A stretch of 64,000 nucleotides of DNA, from assembly GCA_944472135.2 (NCBI GenBank), contig OX235263.1, positions 17,033,517 through 17,097,516 of the forward strand. The letters run 5' to 3'. Source of the DNA: Trichobilharzia regenti (lineage: Eukaryota; Platyhelminthes; Trematoda; Strigeidida; Schistosomatidae). The notes under the pieces are model-generated. The model worked only from the letters and a program-made list of their open reading frames with translations. It was not told the DNA's origin and ran no database searches. Made by a program: the position numbers and the translations under genes. This document shows positions 1 through 11,130 of this stretch, piece after piece; position 1 is the stretch's first letter, and every line of letters starts with the position of its first letter.

Positions 1-117
1 CTTTTGCTCCAGGGAGTTAGTCATTCTCAGTCAATTAGGATTAAGGAATAAGTGGATTATAGTCACACGCCAGATTTACCATCTATTCTCCAGTAATTGG
101 TTTTGATTCACCCGAAG

Positions 118-339
118 AATTGACTTCTCTTCACCATGGATACTATTTATTTTGATAAGGTCACAGTAATATTTACTAACGATGTTTCGAGCACAATTTC
201 GAGCAATTTATTGCTAATAATCCCCTTGATGTGATTATGAGCAACAAATTGTGCTCGAAACGTCGTCAGTAAATATTACTGTATAACACTATGTGACCTT
301 ATCAAAATAAATTTTTCCCATAATTGACTTCTGTTCACC
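118..339. mobile_element. Foldback element, probably a PLE terminal-repeat pair
   Basis: A 186-bp insert (136-321) is flanked by 18-bp direct repeats that differ at one base (118-135 and 322-339, AATTGACTTCTSTTCACC), which look like a target-site duplication. The insert ends are inverted repeats sharing TTTATTTTGATAAGGTCAC. Inner arms repeat the GTGCTCGAAACGTCGTCAGT theme seen in PLE termini elsewhere in the window (33165, 33617). GAGCA/TGCTC followed by GAAAC-GTC (right arm) resembles hammerhead stem II and the 3' core; the CUGANGA half is not intact. It lies in the intron before the first exon. Confidence 0.6.
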
Positions 340-609
340 TAGTCGAAAAAGCGATCACTGCTGATTAGACTAGTCTAATTGTTATGTGCTATCCTGATTA
401 AGGCGTTCAAGTCGATTCACACATTATTTATGAAACTACTAATTTATATACATGGCTAAAATAAGAAGTCATTATATGAATTTGAAAAACACTGACTTCA
501 CGACTTTATTCAACGAAACATTTTTAGCGTATACTGAAGTTTTGTTTCAGTTTCACCATAAGTAATACTCAGAAATGAATAATAAATATTATTGTCAATA
601 TTTTTTCAG

Positions 610-1289
610 AACTTGAATCTGATTACTCAGCGTTCAATGTACCTCGATCAGAAAGTGGAAACAATCGTTCCCGAAATTCCTTCAGATTTAATCTCAAGGG
701 TAGATCAAAACTCGATCTTAAAACAACTAGTTCACCAGCTCTACCTCAACCAAATAACACTCAGTCTGCATTACAAAACAACTGTGAATGTCCTAACCAA
801 TCGTGTTCAAATGATCATTTAGGCAATTCAAGTTGTTTTGGTGAAAAGTTGAGAAGAGTAAAAGTCAAGCGTAATGCATCACGAACTAGCTGCAAATCTC
901 CATTAGGCATTCAAGCACAACAACAGTCACTTTCCCTACCAGTTTATGGACAAGATCATATATCTAGTGAACATAATGTAAAATATGACACAGTGAGACG
1001 TTTGTCTCGTCAAAATATTCTTACAGTAGAGGAGAGCAGCCGTCTGGAGATTATGGAATCTCTGAAGAAACGTCTACAGGATCATATTAATAATATATAT
1101 TCGCAAGTTAATAATATCGAGACAATGCTGACATCTGTCTCAAGTGATTTATGCATTTCGTTGCATCAGTCAAGTTCTTCCCCATTAAATTTAGATGAAC
1201 GCTTCTCTACCTCAGATCTAGAAAGACGAACTACATCTCTTAAATTGGCCTTACTGGAGCATCGTAATGATGCAAAAGAATTTTATGAG
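610..1289 (+). CDS. OSBP: Oxysterol-binding protein, internal exon (linker and start of coiled coil)
   Basis: The exon opens after a ttttttcag acceptor (601-609) and closes at a consensus donor, GAG|gtaagt. The frame with codons at 612, 615 and so on is open throughout (226 codons; the first two bases finish a split codon). The open frames starting near 592 and 849 are a shadow and a truncated view of it. The protein begins as a Ser/Asn-rich, basic linker with a Cys-rich patch (NCECPNQSC), then becomes helical (MESLKKRLQDHINNIYSQ), ending ALLEHRNDAKEFYE. This resembles the region between the PH domain and FFAT motif of OSBP, a cytosolic lipid-transfer protein bridging ER and Golgi. Assignment rests mainly on the next two exons. 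The first half has no recognisable domain and may be lineage-specific. Confidence 0.8.
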
Positions 1290-1714
1290 GTAAGTTGTTG
1301 TAAAAAACCTGTTGTTACACTCACCTTTTATTCTTTATAAAGTTACGCTGATTTATGAACTATGTAGAAAGAAGTACAACTGATTTTTTTGTGACACACG
1401 TAGTTTTGAATTTTATCCCCTACGGGTTGAAAGTTGAATGCCCTAGCGAATGAGTAACTACTTTGTAACTAAATTGTGTTAGTATCTATCACGAAGCTGT
1501 TTTTTTTGTTGTTATAAAGCTCAACAATCCGTCCGTGTACACAGTTCCTAATTTTTCCCCCATACTAGTCACATGAGTTTTGATCTGTGTGCCTACTGTG
1601 GGAGCAGAAATCATAATGAATGACATGCAAGGTAAATGAAAATGAAATAACTAAAAGTAGTGAAATGCTTTGCGATGGAGGTGAGAATCTGGAGTTAACA
1701 GAAATGTAATATGG

Positions 1715-2150
1715 TTAGTTTTGACATTGCCATTTTATATACACATACACCGATAATTATGGTTATAGAAGCATTCAGAAACGAACTCATTTCTGACTAA
1801 CAACTTAAACTTAGAACAAAAGTGCCACTAGAGGACATAATGCTAGGAGTGCAGCTATGCCTGACTTCCACAGTATTTGAATTCCAAGGGAAAATATACA
1901 AACAAACTGAAGGAGTTACTATGGGGTTGCCAATATCGCCGATTATGGCAGATATATTCATGGATAGGTGGGAAAACTTAGCGATTGGATTGTTCAGCTC
2001 CACCCGTAAAAGTATGATGGAGGGGGGTATGTAGATGACACATTCACCGTACTTAGAATACAGGACATAAATTGATTTTTCGAACACATCAACTCGAGGG
2101 TTGAGGCGATTCAATTCAATTATGAATTGGAACATATGGTTTGAAGCTTT
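1715..2150 (+). pseudogene. Penelope-like element reverse transcriptase fragment
   Basis: Translation shows EGVTMGLPISPIMADIF, the PLE reverse-transcriptase motif just before the catalytic site. The YVDD catalytic box follows at 2028-2039 (YVDDTFTV), but in another frame: a G-run at 2022-2027 carries the shift. An in-frame stop also lies near 1798. Downstream residues (EHINSRVEAIQFNYELEHM) continue the PLE pattern. No GIY-YIG part is attached. This is a dead intronic fragment. Confidence 0.8.
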
Positions 2151-2282
2151 AATCTATTAAGTTCCAAAAGAGCTTGTTTTTCACGCGGTTCCACCATCAC
2201 ACCCAACCTTCCTTCTTTTGAGTACATTTATTTCCCTTTATGAATTTGAACAAAGTGAGAACAACAGTTTGTACATTATTAT

Positions 2283-2700
2283 TACTACTATTATTGTTCC
2301 TTTGGGTTACTAGTAGAACATTGGGCTTCAACTGCACGTCTCCACTTGCCACTTCTGTCTTTTGCTGTACTTTTCACCTGAATCCATGTTAGTCCATACT
2401 CTCTCAACTCCTCTTCACACGATCTCCATGTCACCCTTGTACCGACGACCCTTTCTCCGCGTCCCTTTCGGGTTCCACTAGAGCAATGACCTGACGCGCA
2501 CGCGATGTCACCCAGTGGCCTCCTCAGCGAGTGTCCATCTCCACTTTCTCCTGCATATTTGTTGGGCGATTGGTTGGTCCTTGTTTTGTTTGTTCCCATA
2601 GTTTCTTGTTGGTTATTCTTTCCGGCCCGGCCATCTAATCTTCAGTATAGAGCGAAGACAGTTATTGATGAAGGTCTGCCATAGCCTGTTGGAAATATTC
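2283..2700 (-). mobile_element. LINE-B 3' fragment
   Basis: On the minus strand this is the last part of the LINE-B element, ending in the shared tail read here as tgggcttcaactgcacgtctcc with a TTATTATTA-type end at 2275-2290. It matches copies at 16300, 42932 and 52465. Coding remnants are the RT C-terminal tail (WxGHSLRRP-type residues). It is 5' truncated near 2700. Confidence 0.65.
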
Positions 2701-3334
2701 TTTGTGACTTAGAAAAGGGAATCTATACTCAAACCCACGGTTTGATATCACTTCCTGTCGTTTGACTATGCTCCACTTTCTTTCAGTCTAATCTGATATC
2801 TCTTGTTGGTATGGCGGAAAACTATTTCTACTGGTGGAGATCTCGACGTTTTGGAAGTTCTGAACACACTCATTGTCCATCAATAGATCATCGTCTGTTC
2901 TGTACACCTGCATTTACTGTCCTGTAGTTACATTGCGTCACCTTAATGGGTTCCTCGAAATATAACCTCTTGACTATCGACCAGTAAGTCTTGGGTACAT
3001 ATCACGCCTCCGCCTATTTCAACCTTAGCAACTGAGTAGCATCATCAGCCCTCACACACTAAGTCTAGTTTATATCCAGGCACATGAAAATTTTGTTCCA
3101 GGGAACTGAGTTGTGATGGAGTGGTTAAAATAACTGGTTTGAGGTGTTTTATGAAACAGTCAGAAAGCGTTCTCAATGTCCCAGAACTATTCATTCATTA
3201 TCTATTATCTCCAATATTATGAAGATTCTCAGCGATCTTTATCTACACATTTAATTTCATTTCCATTCATTGTGATCCAATTTTACTGCTTTCCTCTGTC
3301 TTTGTTTGCGTTTCTATGATGTGCGCCAGCTTCA
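2701..3334. other. Intronic stretch with no gene recognised
   Basis: No splice-supported exon, long open frame or clear repeat boundary is visible. The left part may hold more decayed LINE-B sequence (wording near 2760-2930), but I cannot align it with confidence. Confidence 0.4.
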
Positions 3335-3622
3335 GCTGACCCACTTTTGTACAGTCCTACTGACTGAATTTTAGCATAGAACTAACTTCGCACAAAAGTA
3401 CGGTAGTTCAAGCTGCCGCACTCCATAACGCGCACAAACGCAGAAAAGAAGAGAGGAAAAAGAACTTAAAAATGACTAAAACAACCACAAATGTGACGGA
3501 GACAAATTAGTAACATGGAGAAACAATAGGGTTAAAAAGAATGTGGCAGATCAAAAGGAGTGGGTACCAATTAGAACGATTTAGAGTCATATCACTGATT
3601 GTCTCCAGCCATTGATTCCTGG
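3335..3622 (-). mobile_element. RTE-A 3' fragment
   Basis: Minus-strand copy of the RTE-A 3' end: a CAGA-like terminus near 3355, the 3' untranslated region with 'gcacaaaagt...agttcaagctgcc' wording, then the C-terminal coding end (cattgattcctgg, 3610-3622). It abuts LINE-C abruptly at 3623. Confidence 0.6.
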
Positions 3623-4846
3623 AACAGTGGGGTTAGACAGGGTTGCCCGATCTCCCCATTTCTCTTTAACTTTGCCATCGGTGACATTCTGGAGTCAGCT
3701 CTGAAGGATGTGCGTGAAGGTGGTGTAGATTTGCTACCTGAAGATAGACTTTTCGACCTCGAGTATGCAGACGATATCGTGTTACTGTGCGAAAGCATGC
3801 AGGCTGCCCAAATCGCACTTAATCAGTTGGCGATCAGTGTCTGTAGGTATGGTATGTGCTTTGCGCCGTATAAGTGCAAAGTACTGTTAAAAGATTGGCA
3901 GGAGCCTGTACCTGCACTGACGCTGGCAGGTGAACCGCTTGAAGTTGTTGATAAGTTTGTGTACCTGGGTAGTTTTATTTTTATTTTATTTTTTTATTTT
4001 TGATTACAGCTTGATTCCACACTGTATTTTTGGTACAAGTGTGGAATTTTCAGCGCTGTCGGGGGGGGGTGGGGGATGAGATTTCCAACCGTATAATGAA
4101 GGCCAGGGTGGCATACATGAAATTGAGCCACCTCTGGCGCCGTCGCGACGTTAGCCTGGCTGTCTTGCTCTACGTCAGGCCTGTGAAACCTGGCCTCTCC
4201 GAGTAGGCTGAGGATGTGGGGTGACTCTGTGTGTTCGATCATCGCTGTCTCCGCAGGATTGCTTGCGTTCGATGGCATCATCGCGTGAGTAATTTTAACG
4301 TTCGGCGGTGTGTGTTTGAACACGGTGAAGATCACCATTGATTGAGTGTCGTCATCTGGAAACACCGGCTCCAGTGGCTTGGACATGTGCTGCGAATGTC
4401 ATCCCAGAGGCTTCCATACAGGTCTCTGTTCGCTAGCCAACCCTGTGACGGGATAGAAAAGGCTGAGGGGTAGGTGGTCAGTCCATGACGTGGCGTCGTT
4501 TGATGAAGGATGTTTGTGGTAGATTAGCATCGGTTGGTGCGTCATGACTCCCTGGTTGTGGTCCGCGAAATAGCTCGAATCGATGGCTCGAAACGTTATC
4601 GGATATGGCCAAGAATCGTAATCAATGGCGGACGTGTTGCAATTTCCTTCTTTCTTCCCTTCCTGATGATAGTTATCGAGTACTGTTTAAAGTTGTTAAG
4701 GATGACTGTTTTCCTTCCAGATGAAATTCTTTATCCGTTCTCTACTTATATTTTTTACTTTTGATCTTTGGTGTTTTACTATTATTGTTAGGCGCATCTT
4801 TCTTGGTGCCATATTTTACGAATTTTTTTCTGCGTTTAAATAAATA
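3623..4846 (+). mobile_element. LINE-C copy 1 (RT to 3' end), pseudogene
   Basis: A non-LTR reverse transcriptase fragment starting at the SGVRQGCPISPFLFNFAI motif and containing the catalytic box YADDIVLL (about 3760-3783). The RT thumb and C-terminal domain follow (LAGEPLEVVDKFVYLGS). A T-rich SINE-2 piece (3973-4070) interrupts it, and later frames are broken. The 3' end is gtgccatatttta...ctgcgtttaaataaataa, shared with copies ending at 30146 and 51310. Related to RTE-like enzymes, but distinct from RTE-A in sequence (GGVDLLPEDRLFDLEYADD). Confidence 0.75.
3973..4070 (-). repeat. SINE-2 tail fragment inside LINE-C
   Basis: T-rich tract followed by the minus-strand tail of SINE-2 (cagcttgattccacactg, ttttggtacaagtgtggaa), matching 34017-34065. 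It replaces about 30 bp of LINE-C. The tRNA-like head is missing and a G-rich run (4061-4069) ends it. Confidence 0.6.
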
Positions 4847-4855
4847 AGTAAATTG

Positions 4856-5060
4856 ATTCCTAGAATCTGGAGGACGCCAAAAAGGCAGTCTGCACACCTC
4901 CCTACATGCCTCAGGCTAATTGCTATAGGATTCCATGGACTGATGGCATGTTTTGGTCTGACCACAACTACCTCTTCCATCCTGATCCACCCTATATCAG
5001 CCATTGGAGGGTTGATCATCCGTAACACATCCTAGCCATCTCAGTCGACGTAGCTTCACT
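4856..5060 (-). mobile_element. RTE-A fragment
   Basis: Minus-strand piece of the RTE-A C-terminal coding region (cacctccctacatg...gaccacaactacctcttcc...cctagccatctcagtcgac), diverged from the full copy and missing both ends. Confidence 0.6.
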
Positions 5061-5559
5061 AGCAGCAGAATAAAAAATGACGTGCTATCAGTAAAATGCG
5101 TCTGCTTCTTTTATCTGATTCCTCCGGGATCTGAAAATCACCTTTCCAATGTTACTGATATTAATTTTCTTTCACTATGAAAATGTGTTTTGTGAAAGGT
5201 TTTTCCGTTATCTGTAATCGATTGACTGACGATAAAAGTCAAGACAAGTCACTTCTCTTATGATAAAATAAATGGATACATGATCATACACACAAGCACA
5301 GATACACGCACAACCACACAGTAACCACGATAGAAATAAAGAGTTAATGGTTAATGTGAGGAGGTTTGTGGATTGTTAATTCGTTTTATTTTGTCAGTGC
5401 TATTGATCCGTCACACATAGATGGGTGGATAGTTCCTTTAGTATATATATATATATATATTACTAATCACTACTTTATGATTGTTTGTATTTGCATATGC
5501 CTATTCAACTCACCACTGACTTGTTTAGATTTTATGATGTATATTAGCATAAGATTAAA
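5061..5559. other. Intronic stretch, no gene recognised
   Basis: AT-rich sequence with a short (TA)n run at about 5443-5460 and CACA-rich wording near 5290. No repeat family or exon can be supported. Confidence 0.4.
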
Positions 5560-6440
5560 CATCGAACGGATGTGTCACATTCACTGATTGACAATAAAAT
5601 AAAATATCTCATGGATCTCTTCCAAAAGAATGGTTATCCACGAAATTTCATCAAAAGACATGTACCCCCAAGCCAATCTATCAAACCGAAGGTCGTCAAG
5701 GAAAGCACAAAGAAAATCGCCTTACCACTTATAAAGGATATCTCAGGAATCACTACAAGACTCTTCAAACCTTTAGGAATTGACGTCGTACACAAACCAA
5801 CAAAGTCACTTCACTCAGTTGGCTCTATGTCAACCGAAAGACTCAGCAGCGAAAAAAGAGAAGATAAAACCAACATCATCTACAAAATAAAATGTAACAA
5901 CTGCGAAAAACACTACATTGGCCAAAGTGGATTTCCCCTTCGTCTTCGTGTCCACGAACATAAGCTAGCCGTCAAAAGACATGATATCCACTCCATCACT
6001 TATATCACTACATACAGACAACCACGGACATCAATTCGACTGGGACAACGTTCAAATATTAGACAGAGGAAACAACAAGAATGCTAGATAATTTTTGGAA
6101 GCTTGGCATTCCAGTGAATCATCAATCAATAGACACATAGAGATAGACAAAATTTATCAACCGGTAAGAAAGAAACCTCACACACACAAAGGGTCAAATT
6201 TCAAGTCAAAGAAACAATCAGTTTCAATACAAGTAACCTAGAAGATGTGAAAACACATAAAAGCAACCAATCACGATGTTGAAGGTCACCAGCAGAGATG
6301 ATTAATAAACTCGTGGAGAAATCTAAAAGCTCACTTCAAATTCAAGTATGCTCTGAAGATGTCACCTAGTAGGGCGATGAAAGCTTCGCAAATTAACCAT
6401 CCAGCTCAGAGAACACAACCACATCAAAAAGACAATAAAG
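5560..6440 (+). mobile_element. PLE 3' part: GIY-YIG endonuclease and terminal region
   Basis: The frame 5572-6087 encodes the linker (NGYPRNFIKRHVPPSQ) and a GIY-YIG nuclease: IIYKIKCNNCEKHYIGQSG then RLRVHEHKLAVKRHD, with the YIG, Arg and Glu-His positions present. GIY-YIG fused to an RT is the signature of PLEs. A frameshift near 6005 moves the rest (HQFDWDNVQILDR, SINRHIEIDKIYQP) to another frame. A hammerhead-like core follows at 6353-6387. The RT half is missing, so this is a 5'-truncated copy. Confidence 0.82.
6353..6387 (+). ncRNA. Hammerhead-ribozyme-like core of a PLE
   Basis: CTGAAGA (6353-6359) fits the CUGANGA box and GAAA lies at 6379-6382, followed by GCTTC, a minimal stem III plus cleavage triplet. 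Between them, TCACCtagtaGGGCGA can form an imperfect stem II. PLE terminal repeats are known to carry such minimal hammerheads. Stem I pairing is not obvious, so activity is uncertain. Confidence 0.5.
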
Positions 6441-6829
6441 CATCCTAATAATTTAAACAGCTAGATTATCTTGAGGTATATCACTACTATTACGTGCGGT
6501 TTACACGAGAGTCAGTTGTTGACTTCTGTGGTGATCACTTTGATTAGTTTCAAGGTAAACTTTGTCAGCTGGATGTAGTAGCTACAATCCTCCGTAGTAA
6601 GTGAGTTAGTGACGGTGGTCCCACTGAGACTCGAACCCAATGCCCTTCGTTTTAAATTTCAAAATGTTAGGTGGACAGGGAGAGAGAGAGAGGTTAGTAA
6701 CTGAATCCTTTGTTTATGAAATCAACACCAGATAGGTGTAGTGGTAGAGGTGATACACCGTGATTATTTGTTCTCGGACATATGAGTATTTTCTCAACAG
6801 CTGCCTTCGCCAGCTCCATAATGAAGAAC

Positions 6830-7110
6830 ACACTACTACTCAGCAAATATCCTCGAAGAAAAAAATGAAGACAAATCGGATGCGTGTTTAGAAGACTGTT
6901 GAGTGATATCGAACACCAGGCCATCACTCGAGTGAAACTCGAATGAGAAACAATGAATTGGGCGTTAGTCCGAGGATGACATAGAGGAGATCGTGTGAAG
7001 AAGAGATGAGAGATTATGGTTGGCCAGCTAAATAGGACTGTCGGTGACAGGACAAAATGAACATGTGTTGTTGAAGCCCTATGTTCCACTGGAAGTAAGG
7101 GGGAATAATA
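6830..7110 (+). mobile_element. LINE-B 3' fragment
   Basis: Plus-strand LINE-B end: 'accaggccatcactcgagtg', 'ggaggatcgtgtgaagaagag'-type wording, then gaagccctatgttccactgg and a (TAA)n-like tail (7100-7113). A SINE-1 copy in the opposite orientation starts immediately after. Confidence 0.6.
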
Positions 7111-7337
7111 ATAATATTTTTTCCGTCACGTTCCCCAGGGGAGCATAGGGCTTCAAGCTAGTGGCTTGAAGTTTCTGTAGTAGTGTTTTTTTTATTTTTA
7201 CAGGATGGGGTTGCTAGAATGCCTCATGCCCAACCTTTCCTCTTTACCAGCATTATTTCTGGCTTAACGAGGTGCGTCTGTGGCTGGGGATCGGATCCTG
7301 GACCATGTACATGGTCGGCGAGCGTCTTAACCGACGC
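7111..7337 (-). mobile_element. SINE-1 copy
   Basis: tRNA-derived SINE on the minus strand. Its 3' tail (ttccgtcacgttcccc... gggcttcaagc) is at the left and its tRNA-like head (box B in gatcggatcctgg, then catggtcggcgagcgtc) at the right. About 11 bases of box A are missing near 7330. Confidence 0.72.
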
Positions 7338-7625
7338 TACAACGTCGTCCGATTACAATTCCGGCAAAACCATTTAGAAGTTAATAAAGCTATTAAACAA
7401 GTGATCGAAGATTTTACATGTTTATTAAAGCGAATTTTATTGATACTTATTTACGAATGAAACTAAATAGGAGTTCCATCACTAAGTAGGTCGACCATTC
7501 CATTCCAACTTAGTACCTATATGGTGACGCGCTGATATCGTAACACTCCTGAGCTTTCGTTCAACATCCTGTCTATCTTTCTTGCTTCAAGGGGAGAGGG
7601 AAAATTTAATTCAGGCTTAAGCAAT

Positions 7626-9445
7626 TAGAACAACACATATAAGCGAACAATATTGTTTTCAATTAGACCTTCATCAGGTTTTACTCTAATTTACATAGAT
7701 TTATATATAAATAATTTTAACCAATGACGGTGATTTTGTGGATCAAATAATAATAATGTGGTAAATGTTTTGAACGTAGTTAATAACGATGATTATAATG
7801 ATAACAAAATATTGATAATAAGGTTTACGCAGGTGGCGATAAGAATAACAAACGTAGTAATATGTATATATGTAAACAATTCAATAAATAAATTAGGTTA
7901 ACTCCTAAAAGTTACGTAATACTAAAGGTAGGTGAATTGGACAGATAATCAGAGTTTAGGTAAGTATCATAAAAGTACGAAGGAGATGAAAAATAAGAAA
8001 GGGTGGGAGGTTTAATATCAGCAATAGAATTTACCTAGGCCAAGGAAGAGACAAAGGTAGAACAAACTTCTTTTGTTGTTTGCAAAGACTAGGATTGTTC
8101 TCTCGAATTAATTCCCAATTGCTTCGGCCATGTGTAAAAGACGGATTCGAATTCCGTTCGAAAGGCTCGATGGAATGCGATAGATAACTTTGAAGGCACT
8201 ATTTTTGTCCACTTGGTGACCTCTATCAATCAAATGAGCCGAAATAGAACTTCGTATGGATTTTATTTGACCTTTTCCAATGCTCATTAATGCGTTTGTT
8301 AAGCTGTCTAGTTGTTCGGCCTATATAGCTTTCTCCACAGGAGCAACTAAATTTATAGATACACATGGAAGTGGCACAACTAGGTAGCTTATCTTTCACT
8401 TGAGCAATCAAAATTGGTTGGCTGGAAAATGACAAACAGAGGGTGGCGGCAGTATAAGTCCGTTTTATCGCTCTCGATAGTCTCTGATGTAAGTCTCTAT
8501 GTAGATTAGAGTAAAGCTTGAAGAAGATCTAATTGGAAACAATATTATTCGCTTATATGTTTTGTTCTAAATGCCATTCAACTACAAAGTTCACTCATGA
8601 AAATGAAAATAAATCTAAAATCCTTTTTCTCGATGTTGAAATAAGAATCAGTTTTTTCTATTACTTGTTTCAATGGACCATTTTCCACATTAGCCATAAT
8701 TGGCCCCAATGAAGAACCCATGGCAATGCCATAGATTTGTCTGTGGTAAAGGTTACTGAATGTGAAGTGTACATTCATAGTACATCTTAAAATCGATTCT
8801 TTCAGGCTAATAACTGGAATTCCGATGTCGAACTGTTTTCCTAGTATCTGTTGGCATATGAATTCCAGTCTCCATAAGTCGTACATTGGTAAATAGTGAT
8901 TCTACATCTAAGGATAGTATTTGCTTCCCATTTACATCATCTCCGTTAGCAACGAATTCAAAAACGTCTTTAACACCATGATTTACTACCATCTTGTGTA
9001 ACGGTTGGAGGAGTTCACCTAGCCACTTTGCCACTCCATGGTTGGCGGAATTAGACCTATCTAGGACTGGGCGAAGAGGAAGTCCTAATTTACGTACTTT
9101 GGGCAGACCATACAATCGTGAAGCATTACTTCCAGAAGGATTAAGACGGTTGTAGACTGCCTCTGAGATTACTCCACTTTTTCTCAGCTCCTTAAGCGTG
9201 TTAGTTAACTGCTTTTCAGCTTTTCCGTCTATATCTGTCGGGTTGCTAAGCGTTTAGAAGCGTATTCATTTTGTCTACATAATCGCACTTATTCATCAGT
9301 ACTACTCCGGCTCCTTTATAAGGTCTACTGATTATAATGTTTTCGTCTTTCCTTAACTTTCTTAGGGCTTCTCAATGCTGTTTAGTCAGCAAACTTTTAC
9401 TAGAATGACTACTGTTTTTGTACTACTGGCAGCTGTCGACTAGTG
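7626..9445 (-). mobile_element. PLE copy: RT fragment, terminal repeat, GIY-YIG fragment, inverted terminal repeat
   Basis: Reading on the minus strand: 9430-9120 gives SGVISEAVYNRLNPSG; 9115-8807 gives YGLPKVRKLGLPLRPVLDR and ILSLDVESLFTNV; 8770-8640 gives YGIAMGSSLGPIMAN. These are PLE RT motifs, with frameshifts between them. A terminal repeat follows at 8572-8496. Then the GIY-YIG part (8435-8226: IYKFSCSCGESYIGRTTRQL), and the opposite-oriented terminal repeat at 7700-7626. The RT palm after the GS..GPIMAN motif is missing. An RTE-A copy splits the upstream RT at 9446. Confidence 0.82.
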
Positions 9446-11003
9446 TCTGTCTCTGTCTGGATTCAACAGAGAACTTGGCACCGAAGTGCAGAAGTTCGAG
9501 TCGCCACGTTCCAAATAGCACAAAAAGGTAGACAAGAAGATGAGCGAAGAGAATCAATAGTTTGACAAGTATAAGAGCGAAACAGAATGGGTAATGGTAG
9601 AAACGAATGTGAAAGATTACAGAGACTGAATACATCTGCGCTGGCCATTGACAACGATTTTGAGCCATGTCACCTATTGTCTCCAGCCATTGATTCCTAG
9701 AGTCAGTCCCGAGGGCCCAAACCCGGAAGTCTGCATCTCCCTACCTGACCGACTCAGTTTAACTGTCAAGGATTTCATGGATTGATGAGACCATGTTTTT
9801 GTTTGGCCACCACTTACTCTTTTCCAACCTGCACCTGTATCAGCTAGTAATGCCCGTCGTCGGGGGAGGCGGTGGTTAGGCATGCGCAGCACGTGACCTA
9901 GCCATCTCAGTCCATGTAACTTTATAGCCTCGTCGATTGATTTTCCCTCTTTGCCCAACACTCTACGCCTAACGTCAACATTACTTACCTTATTAAACCA
10001 CCTAACGTGAGACAGAGATCGCAGACATCTATGATCGAAAGCAGTCAACCTTTTCATGTCTTCAACTCGTATTGGCCATGTTACAGAGCCATAGAGAAGG
10101 ACGGAGCGAACTGCTGAGCAGTACACATGTCCCTTGGTTGATAGCCAGCCGGATGTCACGCCTACGCCAGAGATGGTGAAAGTCAGCGAAAGCAGCTCGA
10201 GCGTTTTGGATCCGTGCTGAGATTTCGTCTCCAATCAGTCCGTTAGTGCTAATACAACTTCCCAAATAGGTGAAGTGGTCAACATGTTCTATCACTTCAC
10301 TCCCTATCACTAAGCTAGGAGTTGACGTAGTCCAGTCCTGTAGCAGCATCTTGCATTTTGCAAGGGCGAATCGCATGCCAAACATACGAAGATTGCTGCT
10401 TAAGGTGTTCAGAAGACTGCTGGATTTTGTCAGAATCCTCCCCTAACAGGACTATGTCATCTGCATATTCTAAGTCCATAAGACTATTCCCTGATAACAA
10501 GTCGATTCCTAAGTCGCTACGTTCAGTTGAGGATACTTCCATCAGCATATCTATGATGAAGTTAAACAGAAATGGGGAAAGTGGACATCCCTGTCGGACA
10601 CCACTGGTTGTTATCATTTCAGATGAAAATTCACCATAAGCCCTTACACGACTACGTGAGTTTGAATAGAGTGTCTTGATTAGTGCAATGTACTTTCTTG
10701 GCACTCCCTTCACATTCAAAAATTGCCATAGTACCTTTCGATCCACGGAGTCGAAGGCCGCCTTCAAGTCCAGAAATATGGCAATTGTTGAACGCCGAAG
10801 AGTGTGTCAATGTTCTATTATCTGTCGGAGAGTGAAGATATGATCTATGCACCCTCTACCTGGTCTAAAGCCTGCTTGATTTTCCCTCGTTTGTTCTTTC
10901 CGAGTTCTGCTTAGTCTATGCATGATTACTGAGCCTAGGATTTTAGAAACTATGATTATCACACGAGGACTTGTTTCCCTTCTTGAACATCGGTATAATA
11001 AGT
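9446..11003 (-). mobile_element. RTE-A, 5'-truncated copy inserted in a PLE
   Basis: A 1558-bp minus-strand RTE-A bounded by the 8-bp duplication GACTAGTG (9438-9445 and 11004-11011). The 3' end carries tctgtctctgtctgg. Coding pieces: GVRQGCPLSPFLFNFIIDML, LEYADDIVLLGED (about 10480-10440), [34 protein letters not shown]. Frameshifts split the reading frame into at least four parts. It begins in the RT finger region, close to the FKKG motif. It closely resembles the full copy at 56868. Confidence 0.88.
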
Positions 11004-11130
11004 GACTAGTGAGGTTTTAAACCTAGCAACTTCATCGTCTGACGTTGGGATCAAATCTTTTGTTTTGTAGGAGTAGGTTTTCAAACTGGATATCGGTATC
11101 AAGTTGGTTGACCTTATATTCTTGGTCACA
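11004..11130 (-). pseudogene. PLE RT, upstream part separated by RTE-A
   Basis: Minus-strand translation gives residues such as KTKDLIPTSDDEVARFKTSL, which run into the PLE sequence left of the RTE-A insertion (SLLTKQH, ENIIISRPYKGAGVVLMNK at about 9400-9280). The two parts were one PLE before the RTE-A arrived. Confidence 0.6.

Noticed and set aside
592..822. 76-codon open frame at the first exon
   Set aside because: It lies in a different frame from the spliced OSBP exon, and starts inside the intron before the ttttttcag acceptor.
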